From assembly GCA_947561715.1 (NCBI GenBank), contig OX387198.1, forward strand, positions 17,546,001 through 17,610,000: a stretch of 64,000 nt of DNA. Reading direction: 5' to 3'. Position 1 is the first letter of the stretch; each line of letters starts with the position of its first letter. The translations under genes and the position numbers were made by a program. The DNA comes from Ascidia mentula (Eukaryota; Chordata; Ascidiacea; Phlebobranchia; Ascidiidae). Under the pieces are notes generated by a model. The model was not told the DNA's origin. It did not search any database and saw only the letters and a program-made list of their open reading frames with translations. This document shows positions 38,230 through 50,900 of this stretch, in pieces.

Positions 38230-41076
38230 TTACTGTGTTGTGAAAATTTCGGCACTTGTAGAAACCGCGGGCCAGTTTGATTGGTAATTTGGATTATTTT
38301 GATACTGCTGCTCGTGTTGCAACTGCAGGGTCTGGGGGTACATGAAGCTGTCATGGCGTGGATATAAACCGCCCTCATCCGGTTTCGCAAAATTAGGGGT
38401 TTGGTGATCGTGGGCGCCCATATCACTGTTATATTGTCTGTATGGATGATGGCGGTGATAAAGATTGGACTGTGAAACCGGGAGGGAAACTCTTCGACCA
38501 ACCGCAGAGTGATTGAAGGCTGGACTAGTTTGATCAAACGACAGGTTTGAATCGGACGAACAACGTGTGACGACCACGCTATCAACGCTCCCTGGAATCA
38601 TGTTGTCGTGCCGAGTAGTAACTTTTGAGCACGCTTCGTACCGCCCATGACCTTGAGCAAACGAATGACCTTCAAATCCAGCTGGGAAAGTTGCGTCGTT
38701 CTGACCTCCAGGCGTCGACTGAGAGACCAGGCTTTGATTGACGTCGTGGTTGTTGAAACCTGGGTAGTGGTGAGGAGTAACGGAGTGGGGAGATGGAGAT
38801 AACGAGGCGATCGTTTCGTGGTAATTTGCATCAAGGTTACGCTGTAGAAAAAACTGGCGCTGAATCGGTGACACCTGCTCTTTCTTAACCTGCTTGTGTT
38901 GCAAATTGTCGTTGTGATGCACTGAAAAATCGCTGACAGCTTCCGGGAGACTCGTGGGTCGCGGCTTCATTGTGACGTCATAACAGAAGCGACTGTTGTG
39001 GTTAAAATGGTTTGGATGGTTGATTGCCGTGGTGGAAGGTGGAGTGCTGGATGAAAGAGACGGATTCGTAGAAATATTCTCTTGTTGATCGATCCAGTTG
39101 TTAGGAAGGTAGGAAGGGTTGGATGAAGTGTGTGGGGAAAATACTGCGTTCTGAGAAGAATAATCTATTGGACTCGTACGCGGATCTGAATCAACCATGT
39201 TGTTGTCGGCTTTACTGTTCATGTTGTAAGGATATGACATGCTTTCATCTGGACGATGAAGGTTGGTTGCCATTGCATCGGGACTGTGTAGTTGAGAGTT
39301 TGGGGAGATGTAGGTTTGATATTCTGCTTCATCAAATGCTGATGACGACACAGAGGACATCACGTGATCATCGTTCGTATTTCCCATGGAGGCGTACGAT
39401 ATCGTAACGTTGTTTACCAAACCTGAAGCTTCGGTGTGGTTTTGAGTGACGTCGTTCCGTTCAAGCAAGTTTACCATAACGTCACCACGTTCGCAAGAAT
39501 ATGTTTGTTTGTTGGATAAATCGTCGGCCGAATTTATCATCGACCTTTGAGCTGGTGAAGAAGGAATAATTGCATCCGGTGAACTCTGGTACCTCTGGAT
39601 GTGTTCCTGCATCTGCTCAAAACCAATGTTTATAGAATTCGAATTCTGTATGTTCACTTGGGGCGAACGTTTTGGCGAATGTTGCATCTGCGGCTTTGCT
39701 ATGGGATTTGCTATTAGGGTTTGATGCATCGATAGGCAATCGCTTGGAGCCGCTCCGCTTTCTTCTGATTTCTTAGCTTTAGTTTGCTGTTTGGAACAAG
39801 TCGGAGTTTGTTCCGAGCCATTGCTTTTGCTGCTTTTTCTTCTACGTGGCTGATACTTGTAATCTGGGTGATCCTTTTTGTGCTTGACTCTCAGGCGTTC
39901 CGCTTCATCGATGAAAGGTTTCTTTTCGGCCTCGCTTAACAATCTGTGAGAGGAACAAGTAATATTATAAAAACTGTTTCACAAAAAAATTGAAGAGGTG
40001 TCTAGTTGAACTTTAAGTCAACCAGTCTCTAAAGACTTTCGTAACAAAGTTGAAATATGTATAACGTTTATTTCTAGACAGCAACCATGCAGTTACAATT
40101 AACAAAAAAACTCCTTAAAACAAGCCTGAACACATACCTCCAAAGTTTGCCCAATGTCTTGCTTAGCTCGGCATTGTGCAGGTGTGGATACTGATCAGCC
40201 AGCTTTCTCCGTGCTGCCTGCAGAGGAATGAATTTAAATACATTATTTTAAAATACACCTAATGGTATAGAAACTTTGACAACAAATTTACATTTACTTG
40301 TGCTAACGCATGTTTGTAAAAAATCTATTTACCTGAGCCCAAACCATGAAGGCATTCATTGGTCTTTTCACGTGTGGTTTTGATTTCTGCGATCCGTTCA
40401 TGCGAACTGGCATCGGTACAAGCGTCCAGTCGTACCCCTTTAGGACTTGGCTTACAGCGTCTTTAATGTCTTTCGACATATCATCAACTTCTTTCTCTGA
40501 ATTTGAATCTTTATCGGACGCCCAGTCCTCGTTGTGCCCTGAACCACACGAACTTGTGGAACACAAAGACTCACGATTTGACAAATCTTGTGTCTTCTCA
40601 TCGGTTCCCTGGTTGTGTCCAAGAAGACTTGCAGCAGCTTTTGCCACAGCCGCAGCTGATTTTATCGTACACAGATTATCGGAACTAAATGGCAAAAGGG
40701 AATCATCGGAGATTGTCCTTGACGTTTCATGTTTACCCGCGCCTTCAAACCCTTCACCAACTTCGTCGCCGCTTAATTTCGAAGCTTCTTGTGTGAAATG
40801 ATGGTCGCTACTTGAAGCTGACAAATACCCGTCATTTTCCACAATGTTTTCGTCTTTTTCGTCTTCAAAATGTTTGTTCTCTTCTGCCGACTTTCGATTT
40901 TGATTCAGATATCTTTTTTCGTTTGGCAATGTCGTTGAAAACGGATGCCACGAACTCGTACATAAGGCTGAGTTGCCTTGGGTAGCTAATATGCCGGTTT
41001 GGTTCAATCCGCTTATTAAAGTCATTTCCTTGTTCATTGCAAGTCCCTTAACCGATCCCAAGCAAAGTGACATCAC
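38230..41076 (-). CDS. SoxE: SoxE-family HMG-box transcription factor (Sox8/9/10 type)
   Basis: Three exons (41076-40333, 40217-40138, 39943-38230) encode about 845 residues. The SoxE-specific dimerisation region is present at about 203-233 ([20 protein letters not shown]), running directly into the HMG box (about 234-311: [70 protein letters not shown]). The protein should bind AACAAT-type sites as a dimer or monomer and act in the nucleus; vertebrate SoxE genes drive neural crest, glia, cartilage and gonad fates. Both flanks outside the box are long, Ser/Asn/His-rich and apparently disordered. The total is well above the 450-510 residues of vertebrate SoxE. The C-terminal half (Gln/Asn/His-rich) is the probable activation domain. 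An initial double Met leaves the exact start open. Two introns interrupt the HMG box. Confidence 0.96.
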
Positions 41077-44000
41077 ACGTTTCAGTCGATAAAATATGTG
41101 CTAACCTCAGTCGCGTAAAACCACTTTAATTACAAAATCTTCTGAACAAAATATAATCATTATTTAAAACTGTATACCAGGCTATAGTAAAAGTAATCAT
41201 GCTGAGTGTTCGCTTACCGCCAACCAGTTTCATTTGACGCACTGTTTGACTACGAGTCCCGTATTTAACACAGGTTTACCGCAGAACCGTCGCACATACA
41301 CACGCCGCATGTGTTAGGGTGTGTGCCTTTCCATTCAGCGCTTGTGGAGGGAAAAGAGAGTCCTGGTTTATCGCTTCAGCGCACCGAAGCGATTAAGAGG
41401 AAAACACGAAAAAAGTTGCCGGCTTAGAAACTTTTAGGCCTCAAACACCGAATGTGAACAATAACGTCATAGCCTAAAGCCGGATAGATCGCTGTGTTTG
41501 TTGCACTTACTGCCAATATTAAACTTTGCTACTAAAATGACAAGAAACGTGACAAATTAACACCTACAGGTTGTATTGTACAATAAACTGACATCCGTAC
41601 AAACAACTCATACGTTTAAACGTTGGACAAAGTTTGAATTATTGAAGTTTTGCATGTTTGCTTGTAGAAACGCGTCTTAACAAAATCATGATGTTTGTGT
41701 ACATAATTGGATCGTGAGGCTTAGTTTCCGTAGCCCCGGGCGACGAACTAGTCAAACTGTTTTAGGCTCTCCATCCTCGCTTTAGGGAGAATCAACGCAT
41801 GATAAGATGTCGCGGAAAAACGTGGAAGGAAATGGACGCAGGATATTGCGCTGGTAGTGGCAGGAAATCAAAAAAATTCTGATCCCCGAAAATGGTCACA
41901 TGTTTTATATTTTATCGTTTGAAGACAAATTGTCACTTTCGAAATACCGTAGTTGAAATGTGAGAACCAGGCCCAAGACAATTACTTCAATTGCTGCTTC
42001 GCCTCGTTATATAGTATCGCGACATTACGATGTACTGGTGAATAAATTCGTTTCCAGTTTTGAGAAAATGGAGTTAAACATTAACCTGATCGATGCGATC
42101 GTATTTTACTTGTTGACATGCGACCAAACCTTTAGCGCAAGAAACTTAACGAGGTGCTGATTTTTACCAACATAACATAAATCGCATTTCGATTGTTTCC
42201 ACTGCTGTTTTCGTGTTTAATCAAATTTATTTTAGTTATTGTGTGTTGGTTTTAATTTTTCACCTCCAACCAACAAAACGTTCTGCCTAGAATGGCTTCT
42301 TATCTTTTCCGCCATCATTGCCGATCCGCCATATCAAAATCTATCTGTATCACGTCACTCGCCCTTTTTAGACGATGATCAATGTGTAGAGGGTGCAGGG
42401 ACATACAAGTTTTAAATCACCAGAGAAGCGATGGATTATGGTCAGCGGTAACCCTATGAAACCTGCGGCCATCCCGTTTACTGTTAAAAATAGATTCAAC
42501 AGTAAACTTACATGTTTAGTATAATGGTCGAAAAATCGACTCGCGTCTAAAGTTCATTTTCTCCTCTTGTTAAAAGTAACCTTTGTTTTCGACGAAATTA
42601 CGCTGTCCTTTAAAATACTTATAAAACTTCTATGGCAAAACTTAATTTCAAATAACTATAATGTTGTTGGCATGTTGTAGTAAATTTACAACAGGAAAAA
42701 GTTAAGCCCCGCGTTGTCCCTTTAACCAGGGCTGGCAAAATCATGCAAAATAAGCAAGTGACATCAATGAAAGGGGGTTCACATCTTGTTAAATTTGCTG
42801 TTACATTTTTAGAGAAAGCGATTTATGTTTGTATGCGGTTCAACAAAATCGATTGGGAAATCACGGAGCCATGTAGTGTTAATGTTATAGTTTTGTTTAA
42901 TTTCGATTGATAAAACATTATATGCTATATTTTTTTTTTGTACCGCACATATATTGGGCACCAAAGTTTAAGGTGCATAAAGGCCTCTAAAGGACTTAAT
43001 CCGACCCTGGTTCCAACCCTGTATCATCAATTCTTACGACCGAAATCTCAATAAAATGCTTCATGTATGGTTTGTAATATAGTCTTTCGAAAATGTTCAA
43101 TTTGGGTATCACAAGTTCTGCTGTATGGCGAGATAAGTGTTGGTGTTATTAATGAACCATTGCTCTGCCGGGACATGATATTGTATATTTCCTGTTGCTG
43201 TCTCATTCCACCTCCAGAAGAGTTTTTTGCGCAGTTTAACACAACAATCGGTGGCTTGGGTTATGATTTGGCCAAGCATGATTCTTGGGCAAAGTTTAAA
43301 GTTTAGGCTAAGATTTCAATTCTGTGTTATTTGTGATAAGATATAACAAAATGTTACAAAACCTTGGTTAAGCAGTGAAATCGACAAATTTGCAGGAATA
43401 GTCAACGAAACGCGCAAAGAGTGAAATCTACGTTTGTGCGGATGAAGATGTTGAAGCCGCATTGCCATTCAAGCATGATCTGCGCGGTTGCTTTGACGTC
43501 AGCAGACACCCCCAACCATGACCCCGAACTTTCAAGGTACGACCAAGAAGCAAACTTATGTCGGTCTCTTCGCTCATGCTTCTTATTTCGGGACACACAT
43601 CAAGCTGGTGTTTACAAAATTGAGTTATTTTTACTCGGCTTATTGGCTCAGTAAGACTTCGAGTTTGGGAAGTATAATGACTGAATGACGACACATGGCA
43701 AGATATTCGTTTCCGTATTTTTACGTTTATACCCTTGTGTGTTTAATCTTTCATAAATCTTTTTGGGGTATATATTTACATAAAGCCATTCACAACAAAT
43801 ACTTGATGACGTTTGCGATTGTGCTTGTGTTGTTGTTTTTTGCAGTAACCCTCATGTATAGTTCGCGGTACTTTATTATAAGAGAATAATATTTGTAAAC
43901 GTGAATTTGGTATAATTAAACGATACTTCCTCTTTTGCTATATATTCATGACACAAGCTATAAAATTAATTGCATACTTTCTTCGTTTGTAATAACTATT

Positions 44001-44997
44001 CTGACATTTCTCACTCCTTGGCAATGATTGCTCTTGTGTAAATTGTCGTGGTCAGAGACGGACGAAATATATTAACGAAGTTACGCAAATACAAGGAAAC
44101 TGCGGCGAGAGTGGGTCTACCCTTTTGTCGCTTGTGACGTAAGCAACCGGTATATGTCATGGGGCCATTGGTGCTAGCAGATGCCACTTTGTAAGAATTT
44201 ATTTTTGATAAACTTGGTATGTCTAATTTTTGACGTTGGACCCGTCTTTCGTGCATCAAGTGATGAAAAACCAGGTTTACTACGGACTCCTAACACACCG
44301 TTTTATTGATGAACAAACAGTGCTTAGGAAGTGTAGTCAAAGAACGCTGGCGCCAATGAGACTACAGATTAAACGGCCAGAATTTTTCCCCATCGTAACA
44401 CAACTTTAGTAACATCATTAATGTTTTGCCGAAATTATTGCGGAATGCTCGAATCTTCCTCATAAAAATATTTGACCGTCAGAACATATTCTTGGCTTAT
44501 TCGACATCTAATGGGACAGAAGCCAGTTAAACTCGTTTTGCACTAAGCTAAAAGATGTTGGAGCTACAAAGCATGTTTCATATTTATTTACAATGTTGTT
44601 GTTTTTAAATGTGCTTGTTGTATCTATAGAGCCATAAGGTGAGAAAGGCACATGTGGCTCCGAAACCATGTCGACCATCCAATTGAAACGTTTTGTTTTC
44701 TTGTAATAACTACGTAACAGTGGTAACACAATACAAGGAATAATGTTACATTTAATTGCACAAACATAGAAAAACACAATGCCAATGCCCAAAATAAATA
44801 GATGCGAAACCTTCTATTTATTTTGTCTTGAATGTTAAATAAGAAATTCATCAAAAATTTACGTTAATACAATAGCACACGATACATTTTAAAAATCAAT
44901 GCTAACTGCAGTCAATATATTTAACATTACAAACAGCTTGATATATTGCACTACATTCTGTAAATAATAAAATAAATAAACAAAAAACAAATAATAC
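41077..44997. promoter_or_regulatory. SoxE upstream region / synaptojanin 3' flank
   Basis: These 3.9 kb lie between the SoxE start and the synaptojanin stop, both on the minus strand. I see no supported exon. Open frames at 41960-42160 and 43067-43694 are unrecognised and lack splice context. A donor-like GCGGTAAGC on the minus strand near 41212 could mark an untranslated SoxE exon. The SoxE promoter should lie at the left end. Confidence 0.4.
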
Positions 44998-47900
44998 TTA
45001 ATCCAGAAGATCGATGAAGTTGGTACTGAACGACTGAGTCACGTTGGAGGCAGATTTCTGGGTCGGGGCAGCCCAAGGGTCCGTTGAATTATTGGAAGAA
45101 ACTTGAATTTGTGGTGTTGGGTTCGTGGTGTTTGAAGGTATTAAAGGAGGTGGCATTGAAGTTTGTGATTCAAATATACGAAAAGGATCGTTTATGGTTA
45201 AAGAAGTGGATGGGGGAATCTCCGGTGGTGGTGGAGGCTTCGGTTTGTTTGTCCGGTTTCCCGCCGAAGGAGGAAGTTTAGGAGGAAGAGGAGCTGGTCG
45301 TTTGGGTAACGTCTTCCTTGGTTTAATCTTGGGTGGCTGGGATTACACAAATATGCAGGGTAAGAACAGAACACTTTTAGTCACAAAAATAAACAAATGT
45401 TTTCTCAAAGTTGTTTGTAAATGTTCGGCTGAATTTGTTTTTGTTTTTTTTCTGAAAGCAAACTTTATCCAGTAAAGTATTTTTTTACTCAGTTTTACCT
45501 TCAGACTTTAAACCAACTTTAAATTTTATTTGAATTACAAGAGTCACGGTGTAAGGAATTACATAAATTCACCTCTTCAAACACACTGAAGTCCAGTTGT
45601 GAAAGGTTTAAAACTTGATGTTGGCCATTGGTCAAACTTTCTTCGACATTCGGTGACGTCAAATCACTTGCGGGCGGGGGCGGAAGTTGTGGGGGGAGCT
45701 TGGGTGGGTTCGGCTTTTGTGGCTTGGAGATAGCGGGGGGTCGGGGAGGAGGTTTACGCGAGGAGGAATTATTTTTTTCAACTTCCACAGGAGAATCACT
45801 TGCCACAGATTGATTCATCATACAAGGAGTGGAGCTAGGTCGAGGAATATGAACGGCGCTTAACGATTTGATATTGTCGCTTGAAAAGTGACTTCTGGAC
45901 ATTCCACGCATTTCATCAGCGATCCCAGATACCTCTCGGTCAGTTTCTAAGTTTGGCGATTCCAGACTGGCTGGTTTCAACCGGATGCGATCTGTGTTGA
46001 CCGAAGCATGGGTTAGTACACAACATCAAGTTTTCGCCCATTAATCGCGACAATGTAAACGATCGGCCGTCGAACGCGGTCGCGAGAGAACAAAGAGCTC
46101 TGTTATGTCACAATAGCCATGTTGTCAAGGGAAACTACTGACATAAACCAAGAAAAATATATAAGAAAAAGCGAGGGTCTTGGGTGTATCACATTTGCAG
46201 AAATTCGGAAAGAAATGTATGTGGGGCAAACGAAGTCTCACATTTAAAAATTTTGGTTTAAAAATTTTCTGCTCATAAAAACACGATGGCATTTCTATTT
46301 ATAGACTTTATTAATACGAGTTACCAATAGTAAACTGTTGCTGTCCACAAACAAACACGCACTGCCACTTTTAACGACAACAGGCCAATTAGGTCAAAAC
46401 ACGCAAATATCAAATCGTATTGCGTCTGCTGCTTTAAACGCTTGACAGTAAAGTTTTATCGATGTGTGCATAAAATACCACAAGCCAGGTTTCTACCTAA
46501 CGTCATGTGATGGTGTGATGCGTTATTACGGTAAGAGGTTAATCATAAATCGCGCGATAAGCGCTTACCCTCTGCGCTGCAAATCCTTATTGTGTATCCC
46601 TGGTACGATGTCCTGTCGTAACCCAAAGCCTCGTTTGCTTTGGCTGAATTCGCGTAGACAACAACCAGGCAATGACGTAGCGATCTGCAAATATGCAACT
46701 TCATTAAATTTGGTAATTCTCCTTCGTTTTAATTATTTCTGGTGTTATATTGGTCAAGTTTGTACAACGGCAAATGATTTACTACACAGTGATGTTTCGA
46801 CTTCAATCCACTGTGTAATGTGGTTGACTCGTTTGTAAAAAATCGCGCTTTATCAAAATAGTTAAAAAATATGTATGGCGACACACGATTCTGATTTATA
46901 GAAACAGTAAATGAACAAAACGTAACACCAAAATATTCAAATTGGCATTTGACAAAGAATTTTGAGCTTACCTACAGCCAGTGAATTCCTCCAAACCATG
47001 GGCGTATATGAATTCAGTACAAACTTGTTTGTCAAAACTTGGGTCTTCGTTAAAAATAAACACAGGAATGTAAATCGGTTCAACTTCACGTCTGATTTCT
47101 TCCATTATTTTATTTCGTTTTTCATCATCAACGGAAACTACTTTAATGTCGATATCCGCAACAACAGGTCTATTAATTGCATGTGTATTATTAGAGTTGA
47201 AACAAAAGGGAAATAATGTTAATTCGATGGTATTAAGTTAAGACTTGAATGACAACAAATAACGATAATTCATAACAATCATTAGCTTTTAGATAGAATT
47301 CAACAATTTTACTCCTGTGAAATATGCTTGATGCAAACTCCCTTGTGACATCTAGCGGCGACATAAAAAAATATGAAAAAGAAAAGCCATGCCTATGATC
47401 GGACGTTTTAAGTTCGGTGCGTCCGTATCTACGCAGTGTGCCTTTGTGAAAGTTTGGTTCCTCAATCTGAAGACAAATTAGCACCGATCACAAAGTTAGA
47501 TACCAAGTGTAATTTAAGTAGATTTAAAAGAAATAATAAAAATGTTATGTGTGAAGAGTTGGAATCGGCAACAAAGACTTTTTTCTTACACCACATAAAA
47601 TTTTGGACCACTCTTGTCGTTTCCACAATATCCTATCAGTCCAGGCAGGAGTCCGACATTTTTCGCTCGTGTCATAATCATCGGAAAAAGGATCATACTT
47701 GTAAGTTGGCGCAAAGTTCATGTCGCCCTCATTGAAGCCCTGACATATATTATTTGAAGTTGAACGCTAAAATATCTAATTTTTTAAAAAATAAAATTTA
47801 CTTTAAATATGTTTCCCATTTTCTTATGAACAAGAAGTTGATCAAATTCTTTCAACTTTTCCCAATTTTCTTCTTTTACAAGTTGTTTTACTTCATCTCC

Positions 47901-50900
47901 GGACAAGTCGATTCGATAATTAAAATCACCACACCAAAACACATAATCGTGACAAAACAGTTTTCGACCCTTGAAAACACAAGAATGAAAAACATACACA
48001 TCACAAAATTACCCCAACTCGTAACAACATGACACATTAGTTGATACATATGTTCGTTGTTTTCGATTTCTTTGCTTTCAACATTGACTCAACTTTATGC
48101 CGTGCAACTATTGCGTTGCGTGAACGACAGTTGAACCGTGTAAATGATAACGCCGTATTTACATATGCAAAACTTTATAGTGACACAAAATTACTACTGA
48201 AGTTTACCTTGGAAAACGTGAGACCAGCAGAAATTTCATTATAGTCGTTGTTTCTTTCAATGACTTGTGTTTGACCGGCAGCAAAATGTGAACATACAAA
48301 ACACACAGAAGTGTTGTACAGCAACATGGAAACGGCAACAGCGCCTTTGTTTCCAGCTGCTCCACCCATTCCTGTTTTTATCATTGAGACTGAAATATTT
48401 CTAAATAAAAGTAAGAAGACAATGCTAAACACAATAAAACATCAAGAAATAATTCCTGGAATCCGCCTGTGCAGGTCGGTGTTGACCGACAGATTTGTCT
48501 TCGTACGTAACAATATATTCCGGGAGCTCAAAAAAGCGTAACTGGCGACTAGCGTCAGTGTCTGTGGACTTTTTTGTTGAAACAGAAATGTAAATTTAAC
48601 CTAATGGAATCGTCAGTTGCTGTCCAATAGGATCATCTATTTGTTACTCTTTTTTGAGTTCCCGGAAAACAATAAAATAAAAGATCTGCCAAACTGTTGA
48701 TTAAACTGACTGAAGCATTTCGTCAATAACATCCGTCTTCACACGGTTTTACTTTTGCATTAAAGTGCTTACGTGATATGTTCCACTAAACACTTGCGGA
48801 CAATAAGAAAAAGACAAACTCCAACCAGTTGATCTGAAATAATTGGAACATAATCATCTTCATCCATTATTGTTTTCAGCAATTCATTTTCCCACAACTG
48901 CTTGTTTGTCAAACTGTTCGAACAAAAACAAATATTGTAAAACAAAACAACCAATAACATTCCTACTTTTCAAACTCGCATTACTTGCGAGTAATAAAAA
49001 TGTTGATGCACATATTTAAAAAAATACCTTTGCCATATCATGTATTGTCACGACAAGGTGTAGAAAAAGGTATTACGGGTATTACAAACGAATCTGGTAA
49101 ATTGCATGTCCTATTTACCAAGCATTTTTATGCGATTAACCAGAATCACTGCAAGGTTATTACGGTGATGCTATTTTACATTTCCTTCAGCTGAAATAAT
49201 TATCTTAGACAACGCAGACGTTTTCTCTCTTTAGTAGTCAGGTTTGTCTTGCAAGCAGATATCATGGCTTAATGGCCAGCGACGAATTCTTCAGGCGAGT
49301 TTGAAAATAAGAAGTAACAGAAACATCTCTTATTACGCAATCTATGCTTGTAAGAGAAACATGGGAGTGTCACTTTAACAATGATATCAATATTTCCGTC
49401 AATTAAATAAATTGTTGATATTCTGTGCAATTAAACAAAATTGGTCTATGGTTACATAAAAAAAGAACAATTTTTAATTCCATTTTCCAAACACACTAAA
49501 ATAGTGTAGTATTATAAAGCAGTAACTAGTTTTTGGATGTAGAATGTAGTAATGGGAAGAAAAAAACTTGTTTCAATTCAAGATTTTTGCACTATAAGGA
49601 CCTTGCATTTAAAATGTTTCCAGCATTGAGTTCAACCATTTCTTCAAAACCAATTGCAAATATGTCAGCAGGATAACTTCCAATTGAATTCATCTAGAAA
49701 AACACACAAAACTGCTTATAAAGGGTCATATGTATGGCAGATGGCAAATAATTGAAGCTAACCTTTGTGACAAAATTAGATGGAAAAACTCCTTCAGATT
49801 TTTCACCCTCTCTGTTCACACAACCTGTCATCCATTCTCCATCCACTTTGGAAACATCAACAACCTACATCAATGTTAACAATGAAATTTACCAGATTTA
49901 TAATTGAATGGCATTTTTTAATTTTTTGCGTAAACTGCAAACTAAAAGATAGGACAAAATGTGTTTAATGCATTGTGTGTTTGCTTTGTGTTTGGTCCAT
50001 GGTTCTGATAAGTTGTTTTACTTTATTGTTGAGATTTACTTGTTGTTTAGGATACAATTTAAATAATTATAAATATTGATTCCTGGTGATATCGAGTAAT
50101 GAATCCCACCTGGCTAATGACCGACTTGTAAACATTTACAATGACATAGACTAAAGATGTCCATTGAGTGAATTGTTAGTTCAATATGAGAAACTTTACA
50201 ACAAAACTTAAGTCTAAGCATTATTTGTGGTGCCATGCAAAGTTCCGATTTTAACAAAGTTTGAAAAGTGAAGAGAATCATTTACCTCGTTTGTCCACAA
50301 TTGCAAATCACCGTCTTGTTGAGCAGGAAAGTCATGAACGACCATATATGGATTGTTAAGCTTCTCAACATATGCAACAGGAAATATTCCTTCAGCATCT
50401 GCCAAACTTCCATGCAACCATTCTCCACCATCAAGCTCTCTATCAACTAAGAAATTCACCACAATAGAAAAAAAAACATTTCTTCACTAACAGCATGCAT
50501 TGCAGACAATAACAATGAATGCAAAATACAAAAAATATGTATTATTAGAACAGGAGTATGTCAAGAGAGGTTCATCGTTCATCACTACAATTTTACTTGC
50601 TTGTTTAACAGATTTGGTGACAATGTTTGCACTTTTGCACAAAACATTGGTTTCAACATTTACCTGTAATTTACACTTAAATGCTGCTTATATATAATTA
50701 ACTAAATATGGTTACAGGATCAAAGCCACCCAACTGGCAAGTTAGACAGGCTTAAGAATATTTAATTTTGTTTTATACCTAAAATAATATCTCCAACCAC
50801 AAAATTTAAGTCTCCTTCTTCAGTTGAATTGTATTCATATACAGCATGGTAATAACATTTTGTTTCGTTTTGTCCATTGTTATAAATCAACCAGTCTTTT

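Noticed and set aside
43067-43694. Cluster of open frames of 65-88 codons in three frames
   Set aside because: No recognisable domain and no compatible splice sites. Frames on opposite strands cannot all be real.
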